From assembly GCA_025201805.1 (NCBI GenBank), contig MU619323.1:93966-143130 (forward strand): a stretch of DNA of 49,165 nt, read 5' to 3'. Position 1 is the first letter of the stretch, and the number at the start of each line of letters is the position of its first letter. The translations under genes and the position numbers were made by a program. Origin of the DNA: Parasitella parasitica. Its lineage: Eukaryota; Mucoromycota; Mucoromycetes; Mucorales; Mucoraceae. The notes under the pieces are model-generated. The model saw only the letters and a list, made by a program, of their open reading frames with translations. It ran no database searches and was not told the origin of the DNA. Shown one piece after another: positions 20,315 to 31,830 of this stretch.

Positions 20315-23300
20315 TTATTTATTGGATGGCATTTCTGCAATGCCTGTGCCATTGATTTCAGGTACGCCGATTTTGATCCCTTTGAATTTCACAATGCCTC
20401 TTGTTTTAACCTATACGCAATAGTACCGTAAATAAATACACCCAATAAAATATTCGCAGAATGTGTGTGTGTGTGTGTGTGCACGCATACCTTTCCACCT
20501 AAAAGTCCCACCGCGAACCCGCTAGGTGCTGATAGTCCCTTCAAAGCCAAATCAGCCGTACTTGTATCGACTAGACGCTTGAATCTGTCTTCACACATTG
20601 GACATGTATATTTAGCTTCCTCGTCATCAACCAAGGTTTGATATTTTTCAGGAGTCAGTTGCTGATCGCAACGTGTGTGAATCCAATGATCGCATGTATC
20701 GCAGGCCACCATTTCATTATCTTCATCGTCGTTTTCTTCTTCCTCCGAGTAAGTTTTAAGGCACACTGTACAGAACCGATCATCCTTAAAGTTGCCGTTG
20801 CACTTGGGACAGTAGGTAGCCAAATACACAGGGTATTTGTATCTGTCCGTTTTAGGGGCTATAGCGTGAGTGTATTGAGATTCCTCTTCCATGCCATGCT
20901 CCTCACAGCTGTGGCAGTTGGCGCACAATGGACAGAGCCATGATCCTTCAGGCACATTTTCGACCTTGGGGTTACAACTAAGACGCAGATCTGTGAATAT
21001 CATATATATCATATATATCATATATATATATATATTTATATTTATATAATGCACATGATGCAGACGCTGCTTACCATCCTGTATGCCATCCTCTATCACA
21101 TCCATCGCAAATCATCAATGTTGATTCATCACCAGCACTCTTACACACACAACAAATTTTACATTCGGGACAAGACCACGGGTAGGACTCAACTGCTGCC
21201 ACTTGCAGAGGTGTTGTTAAATTTGCACAAATGGGATGGTATTTTCTCGTGCATTTTGAGCATTTGACAACAGTGAAATCGTCCGTGACATGTTCCTCTG
21301 GTGAATTGAATAGCGATTCTGCTGCTTTAAGCTGATGACAGTCTGTGCATTTATTGTCTGAATATACCATTTGCTATGTATATGTTAAGAAAGCAGGTTA
21401 AGCAAACATGTATTTAACGAGTTGCTGTTCTTACCGGCGGAGGTCCTTTTGCAAAATCAGACATTTGTTTAGGGGGTTGATGGGCAGGGCATTTCTCTCC
21501 GGCTTTATTTACCGGGTTTCTACAGATTTGATTACTTGAGAGCACGGTTCTACACATGGGCGGCTCTGGAGCCAGTGCATTGATTGGCATTCTAGATGGT
21601 TGCTGTGGCTGTTGCATTACCTGAGGTACAGGCTGGGTTGATAGTTTCTGCTGCTGTGGGGGAGTATGCTGTGTATGTTGTTGTTGGATTTGCGGTTGTG
21701 GAGGTGGGGCAGGCGAGTAATTCTGCGGCGATCGACCCATGGGCGATTGTCTTGACAAATCAGCGTACTGATTTACTGATTGATATACAAGGCCAAGGTA
21801 AAACTGTTGAGCAGCTAATGACTGAGCTGTGTCTACCATATCAGTTGGATCGGGAACCTTGGGTGTTGGGTAGTTGAACCGTGCTTGATGACTATAAATT
21901 CCGCTTAAATGAATACATCCATGCTAAACTTGCTATAGTAGTCAAACTTACACTGGGAAATTAGCTTGGAATTGTCCTTCCATGATGGCTAGGGGGTAAC
22001 TGTCGTCGTCCTCTTGACTCGGCTCTTTTACTTGGTGGTCATTTGTCAAAATCTTCCTCAGCTGCTCCCTCTCTTCGACATTAGGAAATGCCTCTACAAC
22101 GGCATCTATGTCATACTCTAATAAGGCTTTACCTACACCACGATAAAGAGGAGCACTCATTGTAGGCGTTGTCAGCGATTTGAATTCAACCAATGGCGTT
22201 GTCGAGTTGCTATTGTTGTCTTTGGTAAACTCGAATTTACAAGAGTTGGATTGATACGAAGCTGACACTTGGTTGATGTTAGAATGGATGTCATAAAATG
22301 TCGGTTTGGCTGCCCGTCTTTCATGTAACTGAGCATTGAATCCTCTAGCTGCCAGTGCTGCGTGGTGCATCCAAGTTTGATTCGTAAGGGGCGCTTTGGA
22401 TGAATATCCCTCTGATCTCGCCGTCTTTGCAATGAGTGATTTGCGAGAACTATCGTACTCTTCCTCTTCTGGCACTGTGTGTTTCGACGGTGATTCCTCA
22501 GGGTGGTCATTTTCGTAGTAATCATCTCGAATACGTCTGCCGCGCTTTACCATCTTTGACCCAAAGCACTTGAACACTGAACGTGCAGTAACCACAGCGA
22601 CATCACGATGTTTGGACCATTGGTGCAGTAATCCCATCCCCTTCAGCGTGGCCTTCTCCTCATCGTTGATTCGCACACGTTTTAACGAAGGATGTTTGTG
22701 GAAGAAGAGGTAGCTATCACGATAGCCTAATAACTTGGTCGGCTCCATCGCCACAATTAGCAAAAGCTCGCCATGGCTGGGCAATGTGAATGTAGGCACT
22801 TTGTATTCACGACCTGTCAAACCGAAGGTTTAGTTAATTTGCTTGCATTCAAAAAAAAACAAAACAATTGTATATTTTACCTCCCAACAGATTGCCATGG
22901 CGATCCACCTTTTGTTCGCCAATTTCATCAGTATCTGAATCCACGTCCATGTTGCTGCCGTCGCCTGTCTTTACGTCTTCAGCCTCTTTCTCCTCCTGAT
23001 CGGTTTCCTGGTTCTCGTCTTCGTCCTCTGCTTTTCCTTCGACTGCTGCTTCTGGCGACGTACGATCAACAGATGCAGTACGGGAAGATTCGCGCTTTCG
23101 CTTCGCGTCGCTTTCTTTATTAACAAGCGGATGGTTTATACTAGGGCGTCCTCTTTTTCTAGACGAAGAGCGCTTTGATTCGGCGTCAGATGCACTGGCT
23201 GATTTCCTGGTGCTTTGAGCAATTCTGGAACTGGATTTTCTGGATGAAAGTGGTGGTGTGGGTGCAGCTGTGGCTGTAGCAGAGGCTGGAGGCCTACCCC

Positions 23301-23403
23301 TCCTTCGTTTGGTGGTTTCTATATCAAAAGTAAAAGAAAAAAAAATTTCAATTCATCATGAACATACAATTAAACAGCTTTTAAATGTACCTTTTGGTGG
23401 CAT
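20315..23403 (-). CDS. Rsc7/Swp82-domain chromatin remodelling subunit with PHD fingers
   Basis: Seven exons (23391-23403, 22881-23318, 21952-22813, 21435-21891, 21075-21373, 20491 to about 20989, 20315-20410), about 887 aa. The N-terminus has two AT-hook-like motifs (RRRGRPP, RKRGRPS) and an acidic stretch. Residues about 150-330 match the Rsc7/Swp82 (CRC subunit) domain: REYKVPTFTLPSHGELLLIV, EPTKLLGYRDSYLFFHKHPS, VTARSVFKCFGSKMVKRGRR. A Gln/Pro-rich linker follows, then a zinc-finger-like CRTV...CRNP...CPAH, and PHD modules: CSKC/HPIC/CPEC, CCVC/CDGC/H-T-G-[C]/CPLC and CTVC/CDTC/HTRC/CPMC. Likely a SWI/SNF- or RSC-type nucleosome remodeler subunit reading histone tails. The exon 5/6 junction is one base out of register with the canonical AG at 20991-20992: TG plus ATCTGC gives a stop, whereas starting one base later gives the required Cys. 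Confidence 0.85.
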
Positions 23404-24945
23404 GATTAGTGAAGAGTAAAAAGGATTCAGTCAACAAAAAAGAGCCCCATCTGTCGCTAAATTTTTATAGGTAAAATCAAGGAATGTCGCCAAGTGGTGG
23501 TGTGCACAATCTTGATGGAGTCACAAAATCAAGTACTGGGATTGCATGTAATGTTAATCCAGACGAACCAAAGTGTTCAGAAATAGACAGAAAAATAAAT
23601 AATAGACACCGAGGATGGTAATAATTGCTTTAGACCTTAATCAATAAAGACATTCTGCATCAAGTGCTTTTGCTAGTGAAAAAGACACACCAGCAGGACT
23701 CTCCCGCAATTCAAGACAACTTGTCAGTTATTATAACATAAATGGCCCCAAGCAATTACGGAACTGCTATGAATTCGAAATAAACATAAACGTCAAAATT
23801 TGAATCGACAGCAAAAGTGTTTAGGAAATTCTTTTGATATTCTGCTACACAATGCTGTTTTATATGTGAAGAATAAAGTCGTGTTGTCCTAAGATTCTAC
23901 AATGCAGCTTGTTAATTGTTCACATATTTTATTAATATTGATAGGATTCCAGAAGAGCTCTAATGAATGGATTGTAGCTTTAGTTCCCATTTTAAGTTTT
24001 AGCAGGGTGTCATATTTAACTATTATCAGCTTTTGTTTTTTATGCCAAAATGCATCGTTCATTGAGGGCATTGAGTTCGGCAATTATTGAACGGGAAAGC
24101 TTTTTTTTTTTCATCCAAAGGTATTGATCACTATAAAATTGACAGCATTTGATACGATACGAGAGCAAGTAGAGGACTACTCTGCTTTCAATAATATAAA
24201 AATTGATTGTGCATGGCACATTTTATACTCGACAAATCAACCACGTATGAAGCATTGAAAAGCTTCTTTTTAAAAGCTGCATTGCATTCATAAATTTGAG
24301 ATTTTAGGACGATATGTACGAGTCAGTTAATCTAAGCGGTAAAATTTACAATGAATATATAAGCTTGTGCTTTCTTTTGAATACAACGATTCCAGCCAAG
24401 AGATCAGTGATTCCAAAAAATGGCGTTTGAAGTAAAAAGAGATTTTATTTTTACTTATTAGTTAATTTGGCACAAGACATCAGTTGATCTGGTAATAGAA
24501 TTTGATTCCCTTACTACTATAGACCCATCTCATAAATTTATAGATAAGATTCTACATGCTGTTAATATTTTTTAAAGCTGAGACTTTTCAAAAAAAAAAA
24601 AAAAAAAAAAAAAGCCAAGCAAGGAGATACGATTTAACCGAGATATTTTTTTCTTGGTTTTTACAACACATTATGTGTCATATAACTACAAGCCATATGA
24701 ATATAGGCCATAAAAGATCAAATCTATGATACGTCTTGTGCTGGTGCACACAGTAACGCCTGAATACGAGTTCGCTTCATAATTATTTGGAAACAATGAA
24801 GCATAAACGGATTTGGATCATGTTCCAGATCCGAGTCGCATTCAATGACAATTTTGGTGTTGCTTTTTTTTTTTTTTTATGTATAAATATTCCTCTTTTG
24901 TTTTAATAGATCATCCTTTTTCAATCTTAATATATTTTTAAACAT
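23404..24945. other. Intergenic region without supported gene
   Basis: About 1.5 kb between divergently transcribed genes, AT-rich with A and T tracts (24590-24613, 24865-24878). It must contain the promoters of the Rsc7-PHD gene (reverse) and the Ost-alpha gene (forward). No open frame here has recognisable features and I see no RNA gene. Confidence 0.45.
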
Positions 24946-26682
24946 ATGAGTGTACCGGCTACTGAAGAAACGTGTCCTACAACGCCAGGATTATCTTCGT
25001 TTGGAGGATTGTATGTAATATACGTAGCTGCTATATATGATATCTTCTTCTCTGATACTTGTCGATAAATAGTGACCCAGGATTCGATTGGGCTTCAGTC
25101 AAAGCAAATCCTACTGATAACTGGCATGTCATCGGTTGGGTGGTTTGTCTTTTATTACTAGCCATTACATGGATTGTTTCTATTATTACAGTTACAAAGC
25201 ATCTAAAGAATTATTAGTAAGTTTGATTTTTTTTTGTGCATAAAGAAAAATCGTGTTTTAATAAGTTTTCAACTACTCAAGTGAACCGCAAATTCAGAGG
25301 CACAAATTAAGAGTATTATTATTTCCACCAGTATATGCAACATTAGCCTGGTTCTCTTATTTAAGATATGATTATGCCACCACGATCATGTTCTTTGCGA
25401 CAATGTTTGAATCATTTGCTGTTTTCAACCTCTACACATCACTGCAAGCATACCTTGAACCGTTTAGAAAAGAGGCTGGTGCTTTAAAAGAAGAAAAAGA
25501 TACCAAGGTTATGTTTGTGAAGAAGCTTCACTTGTGAGTATATTTGACATTGACGCATTGAAATGATCACAATTCTTATAGTTTTTTTTTTTTTTTTTGC
25601 AGGAAATCTATGTGGGGTATGCACTATCGAACAATTACTGATATCCTTGTATTTCAATATCCTGTGTGGTAAAGTATAGGTATTGTGTAATGTTAAACAG
25701 GGCTAATAAATGCTCCTTTTTTGTACAATTTAAATATAGGTCCCTTATCGATTCATTCATGTCTATATTTGCCCAATTAAAAGGTCGTTATTGCGAAGGT
25801 GTCTACAGTTTCAAGGGCGCCTATGTTTATTTAACCATCATCAACTTCTTTTCGCTCTCAGTCATTCTTACTGCGTTATTCACTTATTTGGACGTTTATC
25901 ATCGTGAATGGAAGAGAGGTAATGTGCCTGCTCATGGCATGTTTTGGTGTGTCAAAGGCCCCATTATGTTTATCTTTTATATTGGCGAGATGCTTTTAAC
26001 TATTCTCACAACCGCGGGTGTCATTAAAGGCACAGATGGGACACATGGTAGCCTTGCATGGCCTGCAGATGCCGTCAAGAATGGTCTTTATGTGATTATC
26101 ATCTGTGTAGTCATGTTTGTCGATTGCTTCATGATGCTTCGTTTCTTTGGTCCCAAGGACAACATTCAGAATGCTGTCAAGAATGGGCAATCAAACAAGA
26201 TGGGATATTGGCATGCTTTCTATGACGGTTACATATCGTATATTCCTGAATTTTTCTATTCGGTTGCATGCTGTGGAGCGGATTCATTCAAACTGATGAA
26301 AAAACGTAAAGCGCTCAAAAAGAGAAAGGAAATGGAAGCATTGAGCGGTACAAATAACAGTATGGGCAACAACAGCAATCCCACAGAACATTTGCTCAAT
26401 AATCAAACTTCTGAATACAAGATGGACCACATTGGTGCTTATCAACCTACCTCACAAGCTGCCATATCTTCATATCACCCCAACAATTCAGATGATTCCA
26501 CTAACAATTACCAAGCGCCAATGCAAATGCCCGATAACACTTCATATCAATACCAGCATACTACTTTCTCGACATCGCTTCAACCTCAAGCAGTGCACCA
26601 TCAGCAGCACTCTACTTTTACTGAACCTTACGATCAACAAAGCCCCCTTAGTCCTCAGCGACAAAATACACACTCACAGTAA
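24946..26682 (+). CDS. Ost-alpha/TMEM184 (DUF300) family membrane protein
   Basis: Five exons (24946-25010, 25073-25216, 25282-25533, 25603-25668, 25740-26682) encode 489 aa. Seven TM segments are expected, starting with WHVIGWVVCLLLLAITWIVS. Family blocks visible are HKLRVLLFPPVYATLAWFSY, a MFESFAVFNLYTSLQAYLE segment (the FEAxxxxxF region), QYPVWSLIDSFMSIFAQLKG RYCEG and KGPIMFIFYIGEMLLTIL. The C-terminal 150 residues are soluble, rich in Asn, Gln, Ser and His (HLLNNQTSEYKMDHIGAYQP and HHQQHSTF). Relatives include organic solute transporter alpha and vacuolar/endomembrane TMEM184 proteins. Its substrate in fungi is unknown. All introns are short and keep phase 2, an orderly structure that supports the model. 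Confidence 0.9.
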
Positions 26683-27511
26683 CCACTCTAGACTCTTGAC
26701 ACTTGATGTAATTTTTTTTAATAAAATATCTGCCTCCTCCATTATATATCAATTGTTAATGATCTACGTCTAGACATGAGTAAGCCCTGTCAACATTTTC
26801 CATCAGTTTACAATAAGGATTTGACCTTTTATTTTACTCCTAAAATCAAACTGGAAAATGAAAGGAAAGCGAAAGGATACTCAAGTCTCTTCAAATCAAG
26901 AAAAAATATCCGCCAAAAGCAAAGACGTAGGCCAAATATATTTGACATAATGGATCAAAACTTTACTGACTAAAGACATGCAAAGCAGTTAGATTTATTT
27001 AAAGTGTAGTTCAGATGACTTCTAAACCCAGGTCTGTAAATTTGGAAAAGTTTATGCACTACATCAAGACAAGAGTTTCAAGTTCAAACCACTCTGTACG
27101 AATATTATGGAAATTTATTCGTAGCAAGAATCCGTGGTTTCCCCCCCCCCAGTCTGCAAACTACTTCACTGACGCCTCCTAAGAGGCACAGATGTATGCC
27201 AACTACTTGCAAATAATGCTGCAAAAAAAGCATCTTTCAGAAAGGTTAGATGGCAGCGCAAAAGAAAGGTTATAGGATTAGCAAAAGATTATAAGTAAAG
27301 CACCATTTGCAAGCTTTTCTGACAAGTCCACAACTTTTCCCGTTTTGAAAAATGAAATTCTCTAGCAAGCTTATTCTCGAGCAGAACGATCAAAAACTGA
27401 TCCGTGGTTTAAGAGTCAAATTTGGTCAAGATGCTATCCTTGTCTTTGTTAATTAGTCAGCTCTCAACGTCAAGTATCAAGAACCAACAAGAAATAAGGG
27501 ATTGATACATA
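26683..27511. other. Spacer left of the large TIR element
   Basis: About 830 bp. It contains the 3' flank of the Ost-alpha gene, a C10 run near 27142-27151 and the TA target dinucleotide (27510-27511) of the element. A plus-strand frame at 26776-26973 (MSKPCQHFPS start) has no motif and is not supported. Confidence 0.45.
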
Positions 27512-27703
27512 CAGTGCCTCCACCCCAAATTTTCGTAAACCTAAAAACAGAATTCGTTTTGATCTCCGCCTAATTTTCGCTTTTGTTCTTAGCTCAATTT
27601 TCGTTTTTGCACAAGCTCAATTTTCGCTGTTGCACTAGTCCAATTTTCGTAGTTGTGATTTCCAAAGTTCGTTTTTGTTAATTACCAAAATTCGCTTCAG
27701 GCT
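27512..27703 (+). repeat. Left 192-bp terminal inverted repeat with phased TTCG boxes
   Basis: It pairs with 33816-34007 in inverted orientation with two mismatches (about 16 and 184 bp in). It contains TTCG at 27532, 27553, 27576, 27600, 27623, 27646, 27668 and 27691, i.e. spacings of 21, 23, 24, 23, 23, 22 and 23 bp, most within AATTTTCG. Such regular, roughly two-helical-turn spacing suggests iterated protein-binding sites on one DNA face. Confidence 0.92.
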
Positions 27704-27941
27704 GCATACAAATTTTCTATGCACAATCCTGATGACACTGTTTGCAAGACTTACTATTAGTAATATATTAGTGTCGACAATTAGCCCCGTCTTCATACTG
27801 TACATAAAGAATTTTGTTTTTACAATACTCAGTACCGTGACACACGCATGATGATCGCAGTCCAATAACGAGATAGGCCCAGTAAACCGAGAAAATACCA
27901 AGATTTTTCAACTCTGTTACTTCTTTCATTAAATAAGCAAA

Positions 27942-29261
27942 ATGAGCAATAATTTCTTTTACGAAGATGGTCAGGGTAACATTGTGGATGAGCAGGGAAA
28001 TGAAACTATGGATTTGGAGGAGGAAGTCGATCCTTTCAATCTTGGAACCTTAATGACAATAACCCAGCACCGATCTTACCAGGATCGCTTTCCTGCTGAA
28101 CCCACAGAAGAGCTTGATGTTGAAATGGAGGAAGCAGCTGAAGAATTATCGAAAGAAGTAGCAGGCGGTAGAAAATATAATGTCTATTCCGACAAGCATA
28201 AGGCTGTTTTCTATTATTTTAATAGAGTCCAGCTGTGGAAGGCCGCTCCTTCTGCTCGTAAGGCTCAAGTTGAAATTCGCACAGGACAAATATGGGCAAA
28301 GCGACTCAAAGAAGACCCTCAGTGAAATATCTATGAAAAGCAGACCAATAAGGTCAACCGATTGGCCTCGCAACTTCAGGAAAATCACAAAAAACATCTT
28401 ATTGACTTTTTTGATATATATCCCCAAGCAACAAGACAAGATGCAGTTGAAAGTTTAACAGAAGCATTCGAAAACTTCAATTTGAAAACTACTGCTGTTG
28501 GAAATTTTATTCTTTACGAGTGCAATCTGACTGTGAAGAGGGTCACCTTACAACCTTTGGCAAGAAATAGCCTCGATAATCGTGAAAAGCGTTATAACTG
28601 GGTTAAGAAATGGGAAGGCACCGATATGAAGTATCTGCAAAATTGCGTTTTTGTGGATGAAGCCGGCTTTAGTATCAATATGAGGAGCCCCAATGCTCGT
28701 TCAATTCGTGGTACACCAGCAATTGTTGAAACGCCTACTTCTCGAGCTCTCTCACATACTATTCTGGGAGCCATATCAGCCAATGACGTTATAACAATTG
28801 AAATAAGGGAGCCTATGAGGCCCAAGAAAGTGAAGGTTGATGGTAGAAAGAAGAGAAAGAAGCCTGCAGCAAAGAATATGCCCAAGGGAACTGTTACTGG
28901 CCATTACATGAGGTTCGTTTCTAAAACATTGGATGAAATGGATAAATTTCCTGAAATGACCAATTTCTATATTGTAATGGATAATGCACCAATCCACACC
29001 TCGCACGAGATAACAAGGATGATAGAAGCTAAAGGCTATAGGGCAATATATCTTCCTCCATACTCTCCAGAACTCAATCCAATTGAAAACTTTTGGTCAA
29101 TCCTCAAAGGTACAGTTAAACGAGGTATATTTGCTGATACAGAAGACTTAAAAACTAGGATTGCCGAAGCAAGCAAAAGCATCAGCAGAAAAACTCTTCA
29201 TAACATTACTCAGCACTCTGTTGACAGTTTTGAGATATGTCTCAAGAAAGAGCCGCTCTAA
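27942..29261 (+). pseudogene. Tc1-type DD34E transposase, single in-frame stop
   Basis: One frame from 27942 to the TAA at 29259-29261, 439 codons, interrupted only by TGA at 28323-28325, where relatives have Trp (DPQ[stop]NIYEKQTNK). The N-terminal part is acidic, then a helix-turn-helix region (YNVYSDKHKAVFYYFNRVQL, RTGQIWAKRLKEDP). The catalytic domain has VFVDEAGF (Asp 239), VMDNAPIH (Asp 347) and LNPIENFW (Glu 382); 34 residues separate the last two, the DD34E spacing of Tc1. A Lys/Arg cluster (GRKKRKKPAAK) could be a nuclear localisation signal. With one nonsense codon it is recently dead, or a readthrough/suppression case. Belongs to the element bounded at 27512 and 34007. Confidence 0.88.
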
Positions 29262-29287
29262 TAAACTTTTAGGCAGGATGCCTAAAA

Positions 29288-29760
29288 TACAGTGCTTCCG
29301 CTCTCAAATCGTACATTTTTTGAACTTGGTGGTACATTTCTCGAAAACAAAATGGAACGTTCAACCAATTAAATTCGAACTTGATTTGAACTTAATTTGG
29401 AACACTTCTCAAACTTCAATTGGAACACACTGTGAACTTAAGTCTGACATTATTATTTACCTCTTTATTTTTTACTTTTCTAATTCATAATTAGCTTGTT
29501 TTTTTTTACGTGAAGATAGTTACGACAACTGGTTATTACCTTAATTTTTATAAGAGACACATTGGACGTCTTGGACGAACAGATATCCTGAAATGAAAGG
29601 ATTTTATCTTATCATGGATACAGTAGTGGCTTTATGTTAGGGTATCCGATTTAAGGATATTTTCTATCCCCAGCATTAGGTGCAGCCCACCCGAAAATTT
29701 AAGCAGTGTTTTTGGTTCTAAATTTGTCGAACACGAAGGGAAAAGAAATTTTTAATAGCT
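29288..29760 (+). pseudogene. Third Tc1-type relic: left terminus plus transposase fragments
   Basis: TA followed by CAGTGCTTCCGCTCTCAAAT (29290 on) resembles but differs from the outer TIR start. It is followed by GAAC-type boxes at about 11-12 or 22-23 bp steps (29322, 29355, 29377, 29388, 29400, 29423, 29434). From 29528 three frame-shifted pieces of a DD34E transposase follow in order: TGYYLNF, IRDTLDVLDE and PEMKGFYLIMD, collinear with HYMRF, KTLDEMDKFPEM and FYIVMD of the transposase at 27942-29261. Most of the gene is deleted and no matching right terminus was found. The relic lies between the first transposase and the passenger gene. Confidence 0.65.
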
Positions 29761-30004
29761 GGCCGAAATACTCCGTTTCGAAAAAAAAATGGCTGCATGC
29801 TCTCATCAATTATAACTGTCCAAACATGTCTCCTCCGTTCCTTTATAAAAAAGTCTGAATCGCTCATTTAATGATTTTTACGATTTGGGCAGCATGACTT
29901 TTATTTAATATAAATTGAAGATATTCATTACAAAGATAGCGACAATGATAAACACAACCACAATGATCTTTATTATTATGGTGAATAAGTTAAGTTTTTT
30001 GGTA

Positions 30005-31830
30005 TCACTTGAAACTCAATGAAGGTTTCATCTTTTTTGGTTTCATATAGTTGATTATCTGGCTGTACTCTTTCTTACTCATTGATCTGCTTCTTCGTCT
30101 TTTTGGGGACTCAAAAGGTCTCTTGACACAATAACTTTGATACATATGAATGATTTGCTTGATTTTGTGGATGCTTGTCATCAGGATTGGAAGAGAATTA
30201 AATGACTGGGGAACATCGATGCTGTATATTTCGAACATTGTATAAAAGTTGCTGTTGCGCAACACAATCATATAAAAAACCAGCTTAAATCCTTTGGTAC
30301 GGTATAACATTTAACGATCAGAATGATGTTGGATACAGAAACAAAACTGAATATTTTTTTTTGACAAACTTACCAACTACCATAACTATTAGGGCACTCT
30401 CCAAGTTTTCTTCGTCACAAATATTCTTTCCAAATTTAGTTAAACGTAGCATGTCATAGTGAATGTCCAGAGAGTTGCTGTTACTTTCATTAATTTTCAC
30501 TTCGCAGTAACCGACCGTATAGTCCGCTGTTCTTTGCTTCAAAAAGAACATCTCTGCATCGGGACGCTCGTCGTCTGTGCCGGTACCTAGCGTGTTCGTC
30601 CTAAAAAAAACATATTTAGTTTACACGTTTAATACAGATATTACAACGGTTTTACCACATGAAACTATGGTTTTTGTCATGATTGTTCAACATTCCATTC
30701 AATAAGGGGTCTAGATATTTGGTGATCAATTCAATTTCCTTGATTTCGTGATTTAATAACGGCTCCTCAGGAAGTTTGTCCACACTACGCAAAGCCATAA
30801 TAGAAATCAGTATGTATTTCGATTGAGTCGCAATCAATAATACTTACTACGCCAAGAAGATGTCTAATACTTTCGTATCAAGATCATCGGCTGCTTCGTA
30901 TAGTTGAAATATTTGGCATTTTATATTTTTTCGGCTTGAATCTTCAATTGTCTACAGTTAATAAATTTGTTAAAAGTGCATCAAATTATCTGACATTCTA
31001 TCGAAGCTTACTGTCATCACACTTTCTAGTTCTCCCACTAGGTGTTTGTCTACTCTCATTCCCATATCTAAATATTCATTTCTTAAATCCTTGTGATAAC
31101 AAGCCAAATTTGCAATTCCAATAGAAGTTATTATTTCTTGGCAGTGTTGGTTTTTCACGAGAAGAAGTACATCGTTTAAAGCTCTAAAATTTGTGTTTCG
31201 TAAGCTTAAAAATAAATAAATCCCAACTAAATATACTTACAATAGCTGTTGTAGATTCCCATTGACGAATAGTCCTTGTGACTTTGCCAGGTTGCGAGAT
31301 ATAGTTGTAAATTCTCTAAACCCTTGCTTGATGTTATAACCATTGCTTGCATAATCATGATCATCGTCAATATCTTCTTCGTTTTCTTTATCAGCATCGT
31401 CAACTTCGTCAACCTCGCTTCTGCTTTCATTCGTATTGGCATTCAAGTTATTTAATATAGCTCTTCTTGCTTCAGAGACACCAGCTTCCAATGTTTTATA
31501 GCCTTCCATTAATGTCTTTCTCTCAGCTCGTGCTTCAGCATATAGTATCCCGACATCAATTGATTTTCCAGTTATTCGTTGACGGTTAGGGAACACGGTT
31601 TTAAATGCATCAGTGTACTTTTTCTCCAGATTTTTCTTGGCTTGGGTTTCTGTATCAAACTGGTGAATATATATCTTGGTGTCTTTTTTATTCAAATCTA
31701 CAAACTGAGTCAGCGAACATCGAGTTTTGCAGTGTTTTAAATATTTTTCAATATCTGTAAGGAAAGACACATTTAATTCACCCACCCTTGTTCAACACAA
31801 AGTTTACTTACCTGATGAGATAGAAGACAT
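30005..31830 (-). CDS. Passenger gene: putative PD-(D/E)XK-like protein, 483 aa
   Basis: Seven exons on the minus strand (31812-31830, 31241-31754, 31012-31183, 30848-30951, 30656-30784, 30374-30600, 30005-30291), all GT-AG and in frame, give 483 aa with no stop or shift. The N-terminal half is charged and helical (LEKKYTDAFKTVFPNRQRIT) with an acidic patch (DEVDDADKENEEDIDDD). The C-terminal domain has RPDAEMFF (Asp 327) and GYCEVK (Glu 346, Lys 348), a D-x18-E-x-K arrangement like PD-(D/E)XK nucleases, then DMLRLTKFGKNICD and two hydrophobic strands (SALIVMVVGFKLVFYMIVL). The C-terminus is basic (KRPFESPKRRRSRSMSKK), a probable nuclear signal. Function is inferred only. A broken relative is at 39581-40433. 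It is the only apparently intact gene in the 6.5-kb element. Confidence 0.75.
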
